Assembly (NCBI GenBank): GCA_913062595.1
Contig: CAJXWT010000005.1
Coordinates: 1 to 50,353 of the forward strand
From: an uncultured Fidelibacterota bacterium
GTDB lineage: Bacteria; Fidelibacterota; Marinisomatia; Marinisomatales; TCS55
Length of the DNA stretch: 50,353 bases
Reading direction: 5' to 3'
Shown here: positions 27,296 to 40,477 of the stretch, piece by piece
Position numbering within the stretch: the stretch's first letter is position 1
Layout of the letters: every line of letters starts with the position of its first letter
Translations under genes and position numbers: made by a program
Notes under the pieces: generated by a model
The model's input: the letters and a program-made list of their open reading frames with translations, nothing else
What the model was told of the DNA's origin: nothing
Databases searched by the model: none

Positions 27296-29173
27296 CTATT
27301 TCATCTCAGATCTTGCATCTTCAATTCGTTGCGGATCAATAGGTTCGGAAAGACCCATGTGAAAAGCGAGAAACCACATCACAAAAATGCCGTAGGCCAG
27401 AAAAACCAGCTGCCATACCCAAAGTGACGGCATGTGGAATGGTACCCACAGTGCAGGAGTATTGGGATCTGAAAAAAGTGAGTTCCCAATGCTAGCGAAA
27501 GGACCGAAACCTACTAGAAACCAGATCAGAGTAAGGATCCAAGCGAGTGGCAGTTTCTTTCTGCGCTCTGAGTTCATTGCTGATACTGCCTGCAAAAATT
27601 GATGCCTTTTCTCTTTTGTTTTAACTGTATTCTCATCATCCTTAGTAAATCTTGAGACTAGTATGGTCGTTGCCAGATTAAAGAGAATCCCCCAACCAGC
27701 GCTATGAATAGTGAGTGGGTAGGCACCCCAAGGCACTCCAAACCATGCTGAAGTTTTATCTGTTAATGTTACCGCAATAAGACCGACAACTAATCCCGTC
27801 ACAACCCCCTGTCTGGTAAAACCTTTATAATAGCAAATACCAATTAAGGCCGGATACATTTGAAACCCATAGGCCACAGCGAGACCGCCCAGCATCACAA
27901 TTGCCTGGGTAGAATTTGCAGCCACAATCAATGCCGCGCCTGCAACGATAAAAACAAAAATACGACCAATGAATTTTTGTGATCGATCCGAGGCTGTAGG
28001 CGCAACATACTTGGCATAAATATCCCGGGTCACCATGGCACTAAATGTAGACATATATGCCGCTCCAGTACTTTGCATCGCTGCCAAGGCACACACAGCC
28101 AGCAAGCCCACCAGCCAGGGCATGGAATCAGAGAGCAGATTGATTAATTGGGGGACAAGGTTCTTATCATTTGCCGTTGAAAATATACCTTTCTCAAGAA
28201 GGATATGACCTCCTACGCCTTGAAAAATAGTAAACGTAAACAAAATAATACCTATAACTACAGAAGATGCGACCACCTGCTGCCAGCGAAATGCACGACT
28301 AGTTTTATTTGCAAAGGCCCACATAGAAAATGCTGGGGAAGATTGTATACCCATCAGGGCAAACATGTACGTCATGCACATCATCCCTGTCCAGGTTCCG
28401 CCTACTGCTTTAGAACCTGCAGATACAAATTGAATGCTACCAGGAATGGCAACAGTACTTGAATAACCAGCTGGTGTCAGGTTGTTGCCGCTATTAATAT
28501 CGCGGCTGACCATATCTCCCAATCCATTCATTAATCCTGTCCAGCCCCCTGCAAAATGAATTGCAATTCCGCCAAGAATTACAATACCCAAAGCCAGTAA
28601 AATACATTGGGCACAATCTACATAAGCAACGGAACGCAATCCGCCTGAAGCCACATAGATCACAACAATAGTTGATAGGGCAAACATGCCAAAATTCACA
28701 CTTACCAGACCATCAGTGAGCACATAGAATAAATCGCCAGATGCTCTAAGCTGTACGCCAAGATAAGGTATACTAAATAGGAAAGCAACCAACACGGTCA
28801 GTAATCGAATCGAATCGCCGCCATAATAATCGCTATACATCTCACCTGGAGTGATATATTTATAGGCTTTACCTAGAGCCCATTGACGCCGCAAAAACAG
28901 GACTCCAGTAAATGGGATCGTCAGCGCGTAAAAGGACGCAAATGCATACGGTAAACCATCATTAAATATTTTCCCAGGATGGCCGACAAATGTCCAACCA
29001 CTGAAGCTTGTAGCAGTTGCCGCCAGGACAAACACAATGACACTTATTGATCGTCCTGCTAGAAAATAGTCAGTAGATGTCTTAGCCGTCTGGGCACCCT
29101 TTATCCCCCAAAACAGACAGTATGCCCAGTAAATTCCGACAAACGTAATTAACCAGAAAATTTTTGGATCCAT
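27296..29173 (-). CDS. Sodium:solute symporter (SSS family), 625 residues
   Basis: An inner-membrane LeuT-fold carrier of the SSS family, with about 13-14 hydrophobic helices. Family marks are the N-terminal STDYFLAGRS and ATATSFSGWTFVGHPG, YVASGGLRSVAYVDCAQ and STGAAYMSTFSAMVTRDIY. The last contains the conserved Ser/Thr of the Na+ site. The substrate is not evident. A strong ribosome site, AAGGAGGTGTGAGG, precedes ATG. It lies between the nucleotidyltransferase and SGNH hydrolase genes, so a sugar or sugar acid is a reasonable guess. Confidence 0.88.
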   Translation of the reverse strand: MDPKIFWLITFVGIYWAYCLFWGIKGAQTAKTSTDYFLAGRSISVIVFVLAATATSFSGWTFVGHPGKIFNDGLPYAFASFYALTIPFTGVLFLRRQWALGKAYKYITPGEMYSDYYGGDSIRLLTVLVAFLFSIPYLGVQLRASGDLFYVLTDGLVSVNFGMFALSTIVVIYVASGGLRSVAYVDCAQCILLALGIVILGGIAIHFAGGWTGLMNGLGDMVSRDINSGNNLTPAGYSSTVAIPGSIQFVSAGSKAVGGTWTGMMCMTYMFALMGIQSSPAFSMWAFANKTSRAFRWQQVVASSVVIGIILFTFTIFQGVGGHILLEKGIFSTANDKNLVPQLINLLSDSMPWLVGLLAVCALAAMQSTGAAYMSTFSAMVTRDIYAKYVAPTASDRSQKFIGRIFVFIVAGAALIVAANSTQAIVMLGGLAVAYGFQMYPALIGICYYKGFTRQGVVTGLVVGLIAVTLTDKTSAWFGVPWGAYPLTIHSAGWGILFNLATTILVSRFTKDDENTVKTKEKRHQFLQAVSAMNSERRKKLPLAWILTLIWFLVGFGPFASIGNSLFSDPNTPALWVPFHMPSLWVWQLVFLAYGIFVMWFLAFHMGLSEPIDPQRIEDARSEMK

Positions 29174-29269
29174 ATTACCTCACACCTCCTTGAACGGTAT
29201 ACGTAAGTATAATAAACAGATAGTAGCGGAAAAAGTGCAAATATTTTGAGAGGATTTACCACCTGATAA

Positions 29270-30154
29270 TTAGCCAAATAACTTAAGCGGATAAAACCCC
29301 TTCTCAATTAGTTTCTGGATTTGGTCAACCACATAAGGTTTATCTTCTTTGTACGTAACTCCAAACCAGGACGCATTACTATACAAAACATGAACACTTT
29401 CTTTCCCTGACCGGATGAGATCATTGATTACATTGGGAATTAAAAATTCACTTTTTAATTCATCTCCCCGTTGTGCTAGAAAATCCACAAACATATCTTG
29501 TAAATAATCAAAAATAACGGGTGTAAAACCCCACATGTTCATTGAGACGGGTTCACTGCCGTTTAAATCAACATCTCGATCTGATGCAATCCCCGAATTT
29601 ATTTTTTGAAGATTATCTGTCTCGACTACAGTGGCTAGTCGATCATTTTCCACTTCGCATAATCCTCGCGTTACAGGTCCAAAAATAGATAGTGTATTTT
29701 CCAGGCGAAACGTAACCATGCTAAAAACATTACTTTCATGGGCATAAAAATCCGCTATTGTTTGGAATGATTCTCGACCATAATAATCATCGGCATTAAT
29801 CGCATTAAAGGGACCATCGATCAATTCCGCAGCAGATAAAATGGCGTGACCTGTCCCCCAGGGTTTTTCTCGACCTTCAGGACAGGTGAAACCATTTGGA
29901 AGATTCTGAATATCCTGAAAAGAAAATTCAACCTGGATCTTATCGGCGAATTTATCGGATACCTTTAATTTGAATTCCTGCTCAAAATCCTGGCGAATGA
30001 TAAAAATAACCTTGGTAAAACCTGCTGCAATAGCATCATACACTGAATAATCAATAATGGTCTCCCCACCGGGACCAACTTCATCTAATTGTTTTAAACC
30101 GCCATAGCGCGAACCTATTCCTGCGGCCATAACCAGCAATGTGATATTATTCAT
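29270..30154 (-). CDS. Sugar-1-phosphate nucleotidyltransferase-like protein
   Basis: A cytoplasmic NTP-transferase-fold protein of 294 residues. The nucleotide-binding signature is LLVMAAGIGSRYGGLKQLD (GxGxR...K), and NADDYYG provides the metal Asp pair. It resembles an uncharacterised group of nucleotidyltransferases found next to a GHMP kinase in FCB-group bacteria. The expected reaction is sugar-1-phosphate + NTP to NDP-sugar + PPi. It starts 24 bases after the GHMP kinase gene, so the two probably act in series. Neither the sugar nor the nucleotide can be named from sequence. UDP-galactose or UDP-GalNAc would fit the neighbouring glycosidases. Confidence 0.82.
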   Translation of the reverse strand: MNNITLLVMAAGIGSRYGGLKQLDEVGPGGETIIDYSVYDAIAAGFTKVIFIIRQDFEQEFKLKVSDKFADKIQVEFSFQDIQNLPNGFTCPEGREKPWGTGHAILSAAELIDGPFNAINADDYYGRESFQTIADFYAHESNVFSMVTFRLENTLSIFGPVTRGLCEVENDRLATVVETDNLQKINSGIASDRDVDLNGSEPVSMNMWGFTPVIFDYLQDMFVDFLAQRGDELKSEFLIPNVINDLIRSGKESVHVLYSNASWFGVTYKEDKPYVVDQIQKLIEKGFYPLKLFG

Positions 30155-30178
30155 AGAAAAAACAGACCTTCATGGGAT

Positions 30179-31225
30179 TTATACAATTCTCGTACCACTA
30201 TCTGAACTAATTATAAAAGATTTACCACCAACTTTTTCAATGGCTTCGGCTACAATTTCAGCATTTTTTGGAGCATAAGCAAACATACATCCCCCGCCTC
30301 CTGATCCATTGATCTTACCACCCAACGCACCGGCATCTAAAGACGCATCTAGCATAGCTTCGATTTTGGGTGTGCTGACCTGTAAAATATCCCGTAACAC
30401 AGCATGATGTTGGGTTAAACGAGTGCCGATACAAGTAGGATCAGGTCTTACTTTTTCTAATTCGGGTAAAGCTTGTCTCAAAATATTCCTATTTTTGATT
30501 GTCCCTTGGAAAATACCTTTCTCTTCATCATTCAATGGGGACATATCCACATCGGTGCAAGTATGAATGTTAAAATCCGGATTTTTTACTTTTAATTTTT
30601 TGATGATCTCCAGCCGGGTATCCCGGCAACGTTGCAGAATACTCATAGTATCCTTCGGCTCGCAAGAATCTCCTAAAACAAAAATCCCCAAATTTGGGTT
30701 CAAGGATTTGATGGATATCTCCGGTTCGGACTCTAAATAGAGCAGGTGACCCATGGTGGCGGAATACTGGTCCATCATACCACCTGGTTCCGCAAACTCC
30801 AACACCTCTGCTTTATAAGCCAGTTCACCAATTTTTTGGGCATTCCAAGCTACTGGCGTATCCGCCATACGGGACAAGAAATAAATCCAACTCACCATAA
30901 CCGCTGATGAACTGCCAACACCAGCCTGAATGGGAATTTCGCTAGTAATTTCGCTTTCAAAGCCATTAGAAAAAACAAGTTCCTCTCCACTGCAGATTTT
31001 TATTCCGCTTTTGAAATAATCACGCGGTTTGGTGTAAACTAAATCATTAAGTAAAAATGACTCCGTTTCACCGATGTCCGGCTTATGAATAATAACTTGC
31101 TGATCTTTTCGCTTTTGACCGGTAATTTGGGCTCGAAGTGATATGGCCATGGCTACCACTGGTAGCCCTAGATAATCCTGGTGCTCTCCGAAAAGACAGA
31201 TCCTTCCGGGAGTGCTTATTTCCAC
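30179..31225 (-). CDS. GHMP-family sugar-1-kinase (galactokinase-like)
   Basis: A GHMP-superfamily kinase of 348 residues. The galactokinase-type signature is TPGRICLFGEHQDYLG (residues 5-20), the ATP loop IQAGVGSSSA (about 122-131), and the C-terminal glycine-rich motif NGSGGGGCMF. I place the start at GTG 31225, because the earlier ATG 31378 adds 51 residues that merely overlap the upstream symporter gene and resemble no kinase. From GTG the overlap is 10 bases, as is typical of coupled genes. The expected reaction is ATP-dependent phosphorylation at C1 of a hexose or hexosamine. The exact sugar (galactose, GalNAc, fucose or a uronic acid) is open. Confidence 0.82.
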   Translation of the reverse strand: MEISTPGRICLFGEHQDYLGLPVVAMAISLRAQITGQKRKDQQVIIHKPDIGETESFLLNDLVYTKPRDYFKSGIKICSGEELVFSNGFESEITSEIPIQAGVGSSSAVMVSWIYFLSRMADTPVAWNAQKIGELAYKAEVLEFAEPGGMMDQYSATMGHLLYLESEPEISIKSLNPNLGIFVLGDSCEPKDTMSILQRCRDTRLEIIKKLKVKNPDFNIHTCTDVDMSPLNDEEKGIFQGTIKNRNILRQALPELEKVRPDPTCIGTRLTQHHAVLRDILQVSTPKIEAMLDASLDAGALGGKINGSGGGGCMFAYAPKNAEIVAEAIEKVGGKSFIISSDSGTRIV

Positions 31226-32946
31226 AAGCGGGTTAAACCAAAAGCTGAAACCCCGGCGAGCCCGATCAATGCGATTCCAAATGGTTCCCCATAAATCAGT
31301 TGGCCAACACCAAGGAGTACACCATAAACAGCGAAACAGCCGAGCATCATACACAGTATCCCATTTGGTACCGGCCACGGTTCAGAAGAGACTCCATGGG
31401 AATATCTCGACCAGCCCGGACCACCAGGGTTTACTTTTTTCACAAAGTTCTTAAGTGTTTCTTCATCATCTGGCGGTGTAAAATATGTGGCTACAACCCA
31501 TACCACAGTGGTTAAAATTGCGCCAATAACTATTTTCTCCCACCCGGGAAAACTTTGATTGATAAAATTAAAATAAAAAGCAATACATAATGAACTAACC
31601 ATGGCCACGATCTCTGTGTAGGCGTTGATCCGCCACCAGAACCAGCGCAGGATATAGATCATTCCCGTACCGGCACCGATCATAAGTAACAGTTCGAACG
31701 CCTGGCCAGCGCTGGTCAGGAAAAGGCCTAGACCGCCTCCAAGAATAATCGATATTACAGTAAATAAGCGGCCTACATTTACCAGGTGTTTTTCAGAAGC
31801 ATCTGGTTTAATAAAGCGCTGGTAAAAATCATTTACTAGGTAACTAGCACCCAAGTTAAGTTGAGTAGACATGGTACTCATAAAAGCTGCAATCAGCGAA
31901 GCAGCCACCAGACCAAGTAAACCTGTGGGCAGTAATGTTAGCATGGCTGGATAAGCTACATCATGGCCCAGTTTGTCTGGCGATAAATTTGGAAATGCAT
32001 CTTGTATATCTGACAATTCAGGAAATACAATTAGCGAGGACAAAGCAATAAGGATCCATGGCCAGGGACGCAACGCATAGTGGGCTACATTGAAAAACAG
32101 GGTAGCACTGACAGCATTCTTTTCATCTTTAGCAGAAAACATACGTTGCGCGATATACCCACCACCACCGGGTTCAGACCCGGGATAATAACTGGCCCAC
32201 CATTGTACAGCTAATGGGACCAATAAGATGGGCACCCAAATATCTGGATCTGACAGATCCGGAATAAGCGCCAGTTTATCAACAACATTTGCATGGGTGA
32301 TCAAATTGGATAAACCACCAATTTGTTCTAAACCAAGAATATATATCATGGCCCATATCGAACCGACCATGGCCAGTGAAAATTGAACAAAGTCTGTAAT
32401 AATTACTGCCTTCAGTCCTCCCAACGTGCTGTATGACAATGTAATTGAGCAGGCAATTAGAAGCGTTAGCCAGCCGGGCCAGCCTAATACAATCTCGCCA
32501 AATTTTACTGCGGCGAGGCTCACTGCACCCATAACTAAAACATTGAATACCAATCCAAGATATAAGGCGCGGAATCCTCGTAAAAATGCTGCTGCCTTAC
32601 CGCTGTACCGAAGTTCATAAAATTCAATATCAGTCAATACTCCGGAACGGTGCCACAGTTTAGCATAGACAAAAACAGTCAGCATCCCTGTGAGTAAAAA
32701 TGCCCACCAGACCCAGTTGCCTGAGACACCATTTTGGCGAACGAGATCAGTAACAAGATTAGGCGTGTCCGTAGAGAATGTCGTGGCCACCATACTAACC
32801 CCCAGCAGCCACCAGGGCATATTGCGACCGGCCAGGAAAAAAGATTTCGTATCTTTTCCAGCCTGTTTTGATGCCCAGATGCCCACGGCCAATGAAAGCG
32901 CAAAATATGCGCCAACAATAGTCCAATCAAGTGTCGTTAAAGTCAT
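31216..32946 (-). CDS. Sodium:solute symporter (SSS family), 576 residues
   Basis: An SSS-family carrier. Marks are KSFFLAGRNMPWWLLG, VATTFSTDTPNLVTDLV, YSTLGGLKAVIITDFVQ and FMSTMSTQLNLGASYLVNDFYQRF. The segment YYPGSEPGGGGYIAQRMFSAK is typical of a sugar-linked SSS subgroup seen in FCB bacteria next to glycoside hydrolases. About 13 membrane helices. It starts three bases after the GH109-like gene, and its 3' end overlaps the GHMP kinase start, so import and phosphorylation of the same sugar is a reasonable inference. Confidence 0.88.
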   Translation of the reverse strand: MTLTTLDWTIVGAYFALSLAVGIWASKQAGKDTKSFFLAGRNMPWWLLGVSMVATTFSTDTPNLVTDLVRQNGVSGNWVWWAFLLTGMLTVFVYAKLWHRSGVLTDIEFYELRYSGKAAAFLRGFRALYLGLVFNVLVMGAVSLAAVKFGEIVLGWPGWLTLLIACSITLSYSTLGGLKAVIITDFVQFSLAMVGSIWAMIYILGLEQIGGLSNLITHANVVDKLALIPDLSDPDIWVPILLVPLAVQWWASYYPGSEPGGGGYIAQRMFSAKDEKNAVSATLFFNVAHYALRPWPWILIALSSLIVFPELSDIQDAFPNLSPDKLGHDVAYPAMLTLLPTGLLGLVAASLIAAFMSTMSTQLNLGASYLVNDFYQRFIKPDASEKHLVNVGRLFTVISIILGGGLGLFLTSAGQAFELLLMIGAGTGMIYILRWFWWRINAYTEIVAMVSSLCIAFYFNFINQSFPGWEKIVIGAILTTVVWVVATYFTPPDDEETLKNFVKKVNPGGPGWSRYSHGVSSEPWPVPNGILCMMLGCFAVYGVLLGVGQLIYGEPFGIALIGLAGVSAFGLTRLWK

Positions 32947-32949
32947 AAA

Positions 32950-34302
32950 TTAATATTGATCGTTTAAACCAAATACAGGTTTGTTGGTTTTCCATTTCCC
33001 CCTGGTAAAGTCAGGTATTTTTATGGATGCACTATTTTGTCTAATGGACTTTTCTGAGAGTGGACTGATTACACTCCAGCTAGCGGCATCATATACATCC
33101 AATGGAGGCTCTGTGTTGCGCTTCATTGCTTCCAGGAAAGCGCGAAGCACAAAGAAATCCATTCCGCCATGGCCCGCGCCAGCTGCCTGATCCTCAAATC
33201 TTTGCCATAACGGATGATCATATTCTTTCAGGTATGCTTTATCTTCTTCCCAGCGATGATCCATAGGGCTTACGCTCTCAATGTATATAGACTGACTGTC
33301 CTTCATCCATAAGCCCTTAGTCCCCTGCACTCGGAAATTCAAACTATAAGGTCGGGGTGAATTGGTGTCGTGACTAAGCATGATAGTTTGACCATTGGCA
33401 CATTTTATAACTGTAGTAACTATATCACCTAATTTGAAGTCTATTGCCGCATTGGGATGATTAGAGCCACCGTGCTCCACGATATACTGATGCAGCCCGC
33501 GTGTTTGTGTTGCTGTAGATGTCAAATGGACCATCCGGTTACCGTGATTAATATCCAGCATGTTGCTTACCGGCCCGAGTCCGTGGGTAGGATATAGGTC
33601 ACCGTTACGATTCACACTATGATTTGTACGCCATTTCGCTTCGCTGTAGCCTTTTTCACCGAATTCAACACCACCCCCATATGGTTTTATGCCATCATTA
33701 AATTTTACTCTCCGTAAATCATGCTGGTACCCCCCCTGACAGTGCAATAATTCGCCAAAGAGACCTTTACGCACCATATTTAAGACTGCCATAACATCAC
33801 GTCGATAGCACACATTTTCCATGATCATACAGAACCTGCCAGTTTTTTCGGAAGTATTAACCAGATCCCAGCAATCCGCAACCGTAAGAGCTGCAGGTAC
33901 TTCCGTGCCTACATGCTTTCCTGCGTTCATGGCTGCCACGGCCATAGGATGGTGCCATTCCCATGGGGTTGCAATAAATACACCATCTAAATTCTCATTC
34001 TTCACCAGATTTCGAAAATCTTCATCCCCTTTATTATACACTGTTGGTTCGGGTCGGCCTGCTTTCTTCAGTACTGTCAATGCCCTGTTTACCATACCAT
34101 CATCTATATCACAAATTGCTGGAATATCTACATCGTCTCTGTGGGTTGTGAGTCGCATCATGCCTTGCCCTCGCAATCCAGTACCAATAAATCCAACCCG
34201 CAATCGGTTTTTCGTTACAGGATATGAAAATAACTCACTGGGAATTATCGCTACGGCTGAGCCCAATAAGGAGCTCATAAGTAAAAATTTCCGACGCTTC
34301 AT
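32950..34302 (-). CDS. GH109-like NAD-dependent glycosidase (Gfo/Idh/MocA fold), Tat-exported
   Basis: A 450-residue Gfo/Idh/MocA-fold protein. A twin-arginine signal (MKRRKFLLMSS, then a hydrophobic stretch) is followed by a Rossmann motif VGFIGTGLRGQG (about 37-48). The segments EVPAALTVADCWDLV, ENVCYRRDVMAVL, THGLGPVSNMLDINHG, KLGDIVTTVIKCANGQT and RPYSLNFRVQGTKGLWM are those I associate with the GH109 alpha-N-acetylgalactosaminidases, which use bound NAD+ in the reaction. Tat export fits a protein that must fold around NAD before crossing the membrane. Alpha-GalNAc release is the best guess. Other Gfo/Idh-type glycosidases with different specificity are possible. It is flanked by two Na+ symporter genes. 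Confidence 0.85.
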   Translation of the reverse strand: MKRRKFLLMSSLLGSAVAIIPSELFSYPVTKNRLRVGFIGTGLRGQGMMRLTTHRDDVDIPAICDIDDGMVNRALTVLKKAGRPEPTVYNKGDEDFRNLVKNENLDGVFIATPWEWHHPMAVAAMNAGKHVGTEVPAALTVADCWDLVNTSEKTGRFCMIMENVCYRRDVMAVLNMVRKGLFGELLHCQGGYQHDLRRVKFNDGIKPYGGGVEFGEKGYSEAKWRTNHSVNRNGDLYPTHGLGPVSNMLDINHGNRMVHLTSTATQTRGLHQYIVEHGGSNHPNAAIDFKLGDIVTTVIKCANGQTIMLSHDTNSPRPYSLNFRVQGTKGLWMKDSQSIYIESVSPMDHRWEEDKAYLKEYDHPLWQRFEDQAAGAGHGGMDFFVLRAFLEAMKRNTEPPLDVYDAASWSVISPLSEKSIRQNSASIKIPDFTRGKWKTNKPVFGLNDQY

Positions 34303-34336
34303 AGTATTATTTATTGGTTACCGCTAATGGTAATAT

Positions 34337-35965
34337 TCAGCTTGCGGCCCAGGTCAAAAGCAAATAAATGGCTACGGTTGCACTGAAAATACCAGCGGAT
34401 ACTTTCTTTGCCATAGGCCAGGGTGTCATATCTACAGGTGCAGGCGTCTTTTCCTCACTAACGGCAATTTCTTCTGTTGTTTTGGGTGCTAGATAACCAA
34501 TGATCAGCATAACACAAATGGAGGCCAAGAAACTAATAAAATAACCATGCAGCCAATGCAGATCACCATCGGTGTTAGCAAAAAATGGGATTACATCTTT
34601 TATATTTACAAAGGTAAAGAATGAATAAAATGAAATACCTACAATCATCCCAACCTTCGCTGCCAGAGCAGGTACATGTCTTGTAGTTATTCCCAAAAGG
34701 AATATTCCTATGATTGGAACACTATAGAGACCATTAACCTTTTGTAAATATTGAAATATGGATTCCATCTGGGCCAATTGTGGTGCAATAAGAATAGAAG
34801 CCACGGCTAGTAGTATACAAAAATACTTTCCGATTTTTACAGTCTCTTCACCAGAAGCAGAAGGATTGATATAGCCGCGATAAAATTGTAGGGAAAAAAG
34901 TGTGGAAGCGCTATTCAATGCACTATTGAAGGAGCTTAAAATGGAACCAACCAGCACTGCAGCAAATAGCCCCAAAGACCAATCTGGTAGAACATGACGT
35001 ACGACAGCGCCATACACCTGATCCTGTTTACCAATATTCAAATCTGGCATATGAAGGGCAATTATTCCTGGCAGACATAACATAATTGGGCCCAATAATT
35101 TCATACCTGAAGCAAAAAGGATACCCTTTTGGCCCTCCGCTAAACTACGGGCAGCCATGGCCCGTTGCACAATAACCTGATTTGTAGACCAGTAAAAAAC
35201 TTGGATAAACATCATGCCGGTAAATAAAGTTGGCCATGGTACAGTAACAGTTTTACCGTCCAGGTTTGTTTGAGCTAACACTGCCAGGTATTGAGGATTA
35301 TCTCGGCCTAGAGTTGCCATTCCATCAAAGAATGATCCACCACCCAAAGCGGCCAAAGCTAGATAGGGAATTGCCAGACCACCGATAAGCAGACCGATCC
35401 CATTCAAGGTGTCACTTACTGCAACAGATTTTAATCCACCAAAAATCGCATAGGAACTACCCAAAACTCCAATGATAGCAACAACCAAATAAAGGGGCAT
35501 ATTCAACCCGAACATAGTTATTAAAGCCAGGGATCCAGTATACAAGACCACCGGCAATAAAACAGTTACATATCCAAATAGAAACAGACCTGAAACCATT
35601 GAACGGGTTGTCTTGTCAAAACGTTTTTCCAGGAACGCAGGTGTTGTTGTAAATCCACTAGCGAGATATGTGGGTAGAAAAACAAGTGCCGTGGCAATCA
35701 TGGCAAATGCGGCCAAAGCTTCCCAAGCCACACCTACCAAGGCCTTATCTCCAAATACATCACCATTCAGCCCCACTAATTGCTCAGTGGATAAATTAGT
35801 AAGTAATAATGAACCAGCAACAATCGGCCAGGTTAAGGCCCTCCCACCGGTAAAATATTCTTCCGTTGCACTCTTGCTTTTCTTCATTCGTCCGACAAGG
35901 ATATAAGTAAAAACTGCGACTGCCGCCGTAGCTGTAATGAAAGAGACTATAGAGATAGTATTCAC
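34337..35965 (-). CDS. Sodium/sugar symporter, vSGLT-like (SSS family)
   Basis: An SSS-family carrier of 542 residues with about 14 membrane helices. The N-terminal part, SATEEYFTGGRALTW then NLSTEQLVGLNG, and the TTPAFLEKRFDK segment follow the Na+/galactose transporter vSGLT pattern. The Gln of STEQ, the Glu of WEALAAF and the Asn of YWSTNQVIVQR correspond to sugar-contact residues known in vSGLT. A monosaccharide such as galactose is the most likely substrate, which agrees with the beta-galactosidase gene that ends 21 bases upstream. Confidence 0.87.
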   Translation of the reverse strand: MNTISIVSFITATAAVAVFTYILVGRMKKSKSATEEYFTGGRALTWPIVAGSLLLTNLSTEQLVGLNGDVFGDKALVGVAWEALAAFAMIATALVFLPTYLASGFTTTPAFLEKRFDKTTRSMVSGLFLFGYVTVLLPVVLYTGSLALITMFGLNMPLYLVVAIIGVLGSSYAIFGGLKSVAVSDTLNGIGLLIGGLAIPYLALAALGGGSFFDGMATLGRDNPQYLAVLAQTNLDGKTVTVPWPTLFTGMMFIQVFYWSTNQVIVQRAMAARSLAEGQKGILFASGMKLLGPIMLCLPGIIALHMPDLNIGKQDQVYGAVVRHVLPDWSLGLFAAVLVGSILSSFNSALNSASTLFSLQFYRGYINPSASGEETVKIGKYFCILLAVASILIAPQLAQMESIFQYLQKVNGLYSVPIIGIFLLGITTRHVPALAAKVGMIVGISFYSFFTFVNIKDVIPFFANTDGDLHWLHGYFISFLASICVMLIIGYLAPKTTEEIAVSEEKTPAPVDMTPWPMAKKVSAGIFSATVAIYLLLTWAAS

Positions 35966-35986
35966 GATATGTTACTCCAGTTCACC

Positions 35987-39169
<3,183 letters not shown>

Positions 39170-40471
39170 TTAGTTGAAATTATCATCCATTAATACCTTA
39201 TTTAAAGTTTCAACCAATTGATCAGTATTATCATTGGTAAACACCATTGGTGGTTTGATTTTTAGAACATTATGATCTGGACCATCGGTGCTTATAAGTA
39301 TTCCATGATCTTTCATATCATTCGCTATTTTTTCCGCCTCATCACTTGCAGGGGTCAGTTTTTCAGGATCTTTTATCAATTCTATACCAAAAAATAGACC
39401 ACGTCCCCGCACATCACCAATAATATTATGCCTTTGTTTCAAATCATTTAATTGGTCCATTAAATACGAACCCACCTGTAACGCATTTTCTTGTAATTTT
39501 TCTTCTTCTATTACTTTCAGCACGGCTCGACCGACAGCGCAAGATACAGGGTTACCTCCAAAAGAATTAAAGTATTCCATACCATTGTTAAATGCATCAG
39601 CAATTTTTTTAGTTGTCACCACTGCAGATAATGGATGACCATTACCCATGGATTTTCCCATTGTTACAATGTCTGGCCGTGCATTCTCTGATTCGAAACC
39701 CCAAAAATGGGACCCTACCCTGCCAAAACCAATCTATACTTCATCAGCAATGTATAAGCCACCGGTTTGCTGTACTTTTGTACTAGCTGCAGCTAAAAAC
39801 CCTTCTGGAAAAAAGATCTGGCCACCGCAGCCCAGTATTGCCTCGGCAATAAAAGCCGAAACCTGTTTATTATCATCGTGTAAAACATCAAGGATCTGCT
39901 GGACACAATCAGCATATTTTAAAGCAATATCACCATCGTTGGACCTGTATTTACCCCGATATGGATCCGGCATTGGGATCTGGTGCACAAAATCTGGTGA
40001 TCCTGCACCACCCGGACCATCAAATTTATACGGACTTACTTCAATTGTGGCCTTTGTATGACCATGATAGGCACCTGCAATCACAATCGTTTGATTGCTG
40101 CCAGTATAATTCCTGGCCATACACAAAGCCAGGTCATTGCTTTCGCTCCCTGAATTGGTGAAATAACAAACATCCAGTTTCGCTGGTAATTTATTGGTCA
40201 ACTCTTCAGCATACGTAACAATATTGTCATGGAGGTACCTGGTATTGGTGTTCAATAACCTGTTTTGTTCCTCCAGGGCCGCAAGAACACGGGGGTGACA
40301 ATGACCCACATGACTGATATTATTCACTGCATCAAGATATTGCCTGCCATCGCTGCCATATAAATATTGTCCTTTTCCTTTTACGATATGCAATGGTTCA
40401 TGATAAGAAAGACTTAAAGATGGACCGATATATTGGCACCGGAGTTTCTTGATATTCTCAGTGCTAAGCAA
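39170..40471 (-). pseudogene. Class III aminotransferase-fold phospho-lyase (AGXT2L-like), interrupted by an in-frame TAG
   Basis: A PLP-dependent class III aminotransferase-fold enzyme of 433 codons. It resembles the ammonio-phospho-lyases AGXT2L1/ETNPPL (phosphoethanolamine) and AGXT2L2/PHYKPL (5-phosphohydroxylysine): HVGHCHPRV, FTNSGSESNDLAL, AYHGHTKATIEVSPYK, and the PLP Lys273 in [11 protein letters not shown]. Codon 246 (39736-39734) is TAG where the conserved motif DEVQxGFGR needs Gln, so a CAG-to-TAG change is the simplest explanation. The frame is otherwise intact on both sides. Truncation would remove the PLP lysine. TAG also ends a normal gene here (7620), so general reassignment is unlikely. 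A nonsense mutation or a sequence error fits. It follows its partner kinase gene by six bases. Confidence 0.82.
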
Positions 40472-40477
40472 AATACC

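Noticed and set aside
31226-31378. N-terminal 51-residue extension of the GHMP kinase from ATG 31378
   Set aside because: Trp/Cys-rich sequence unlike any kinase, and it overlaps the upstream symporter gene. GTG at 31225 fits the family start.
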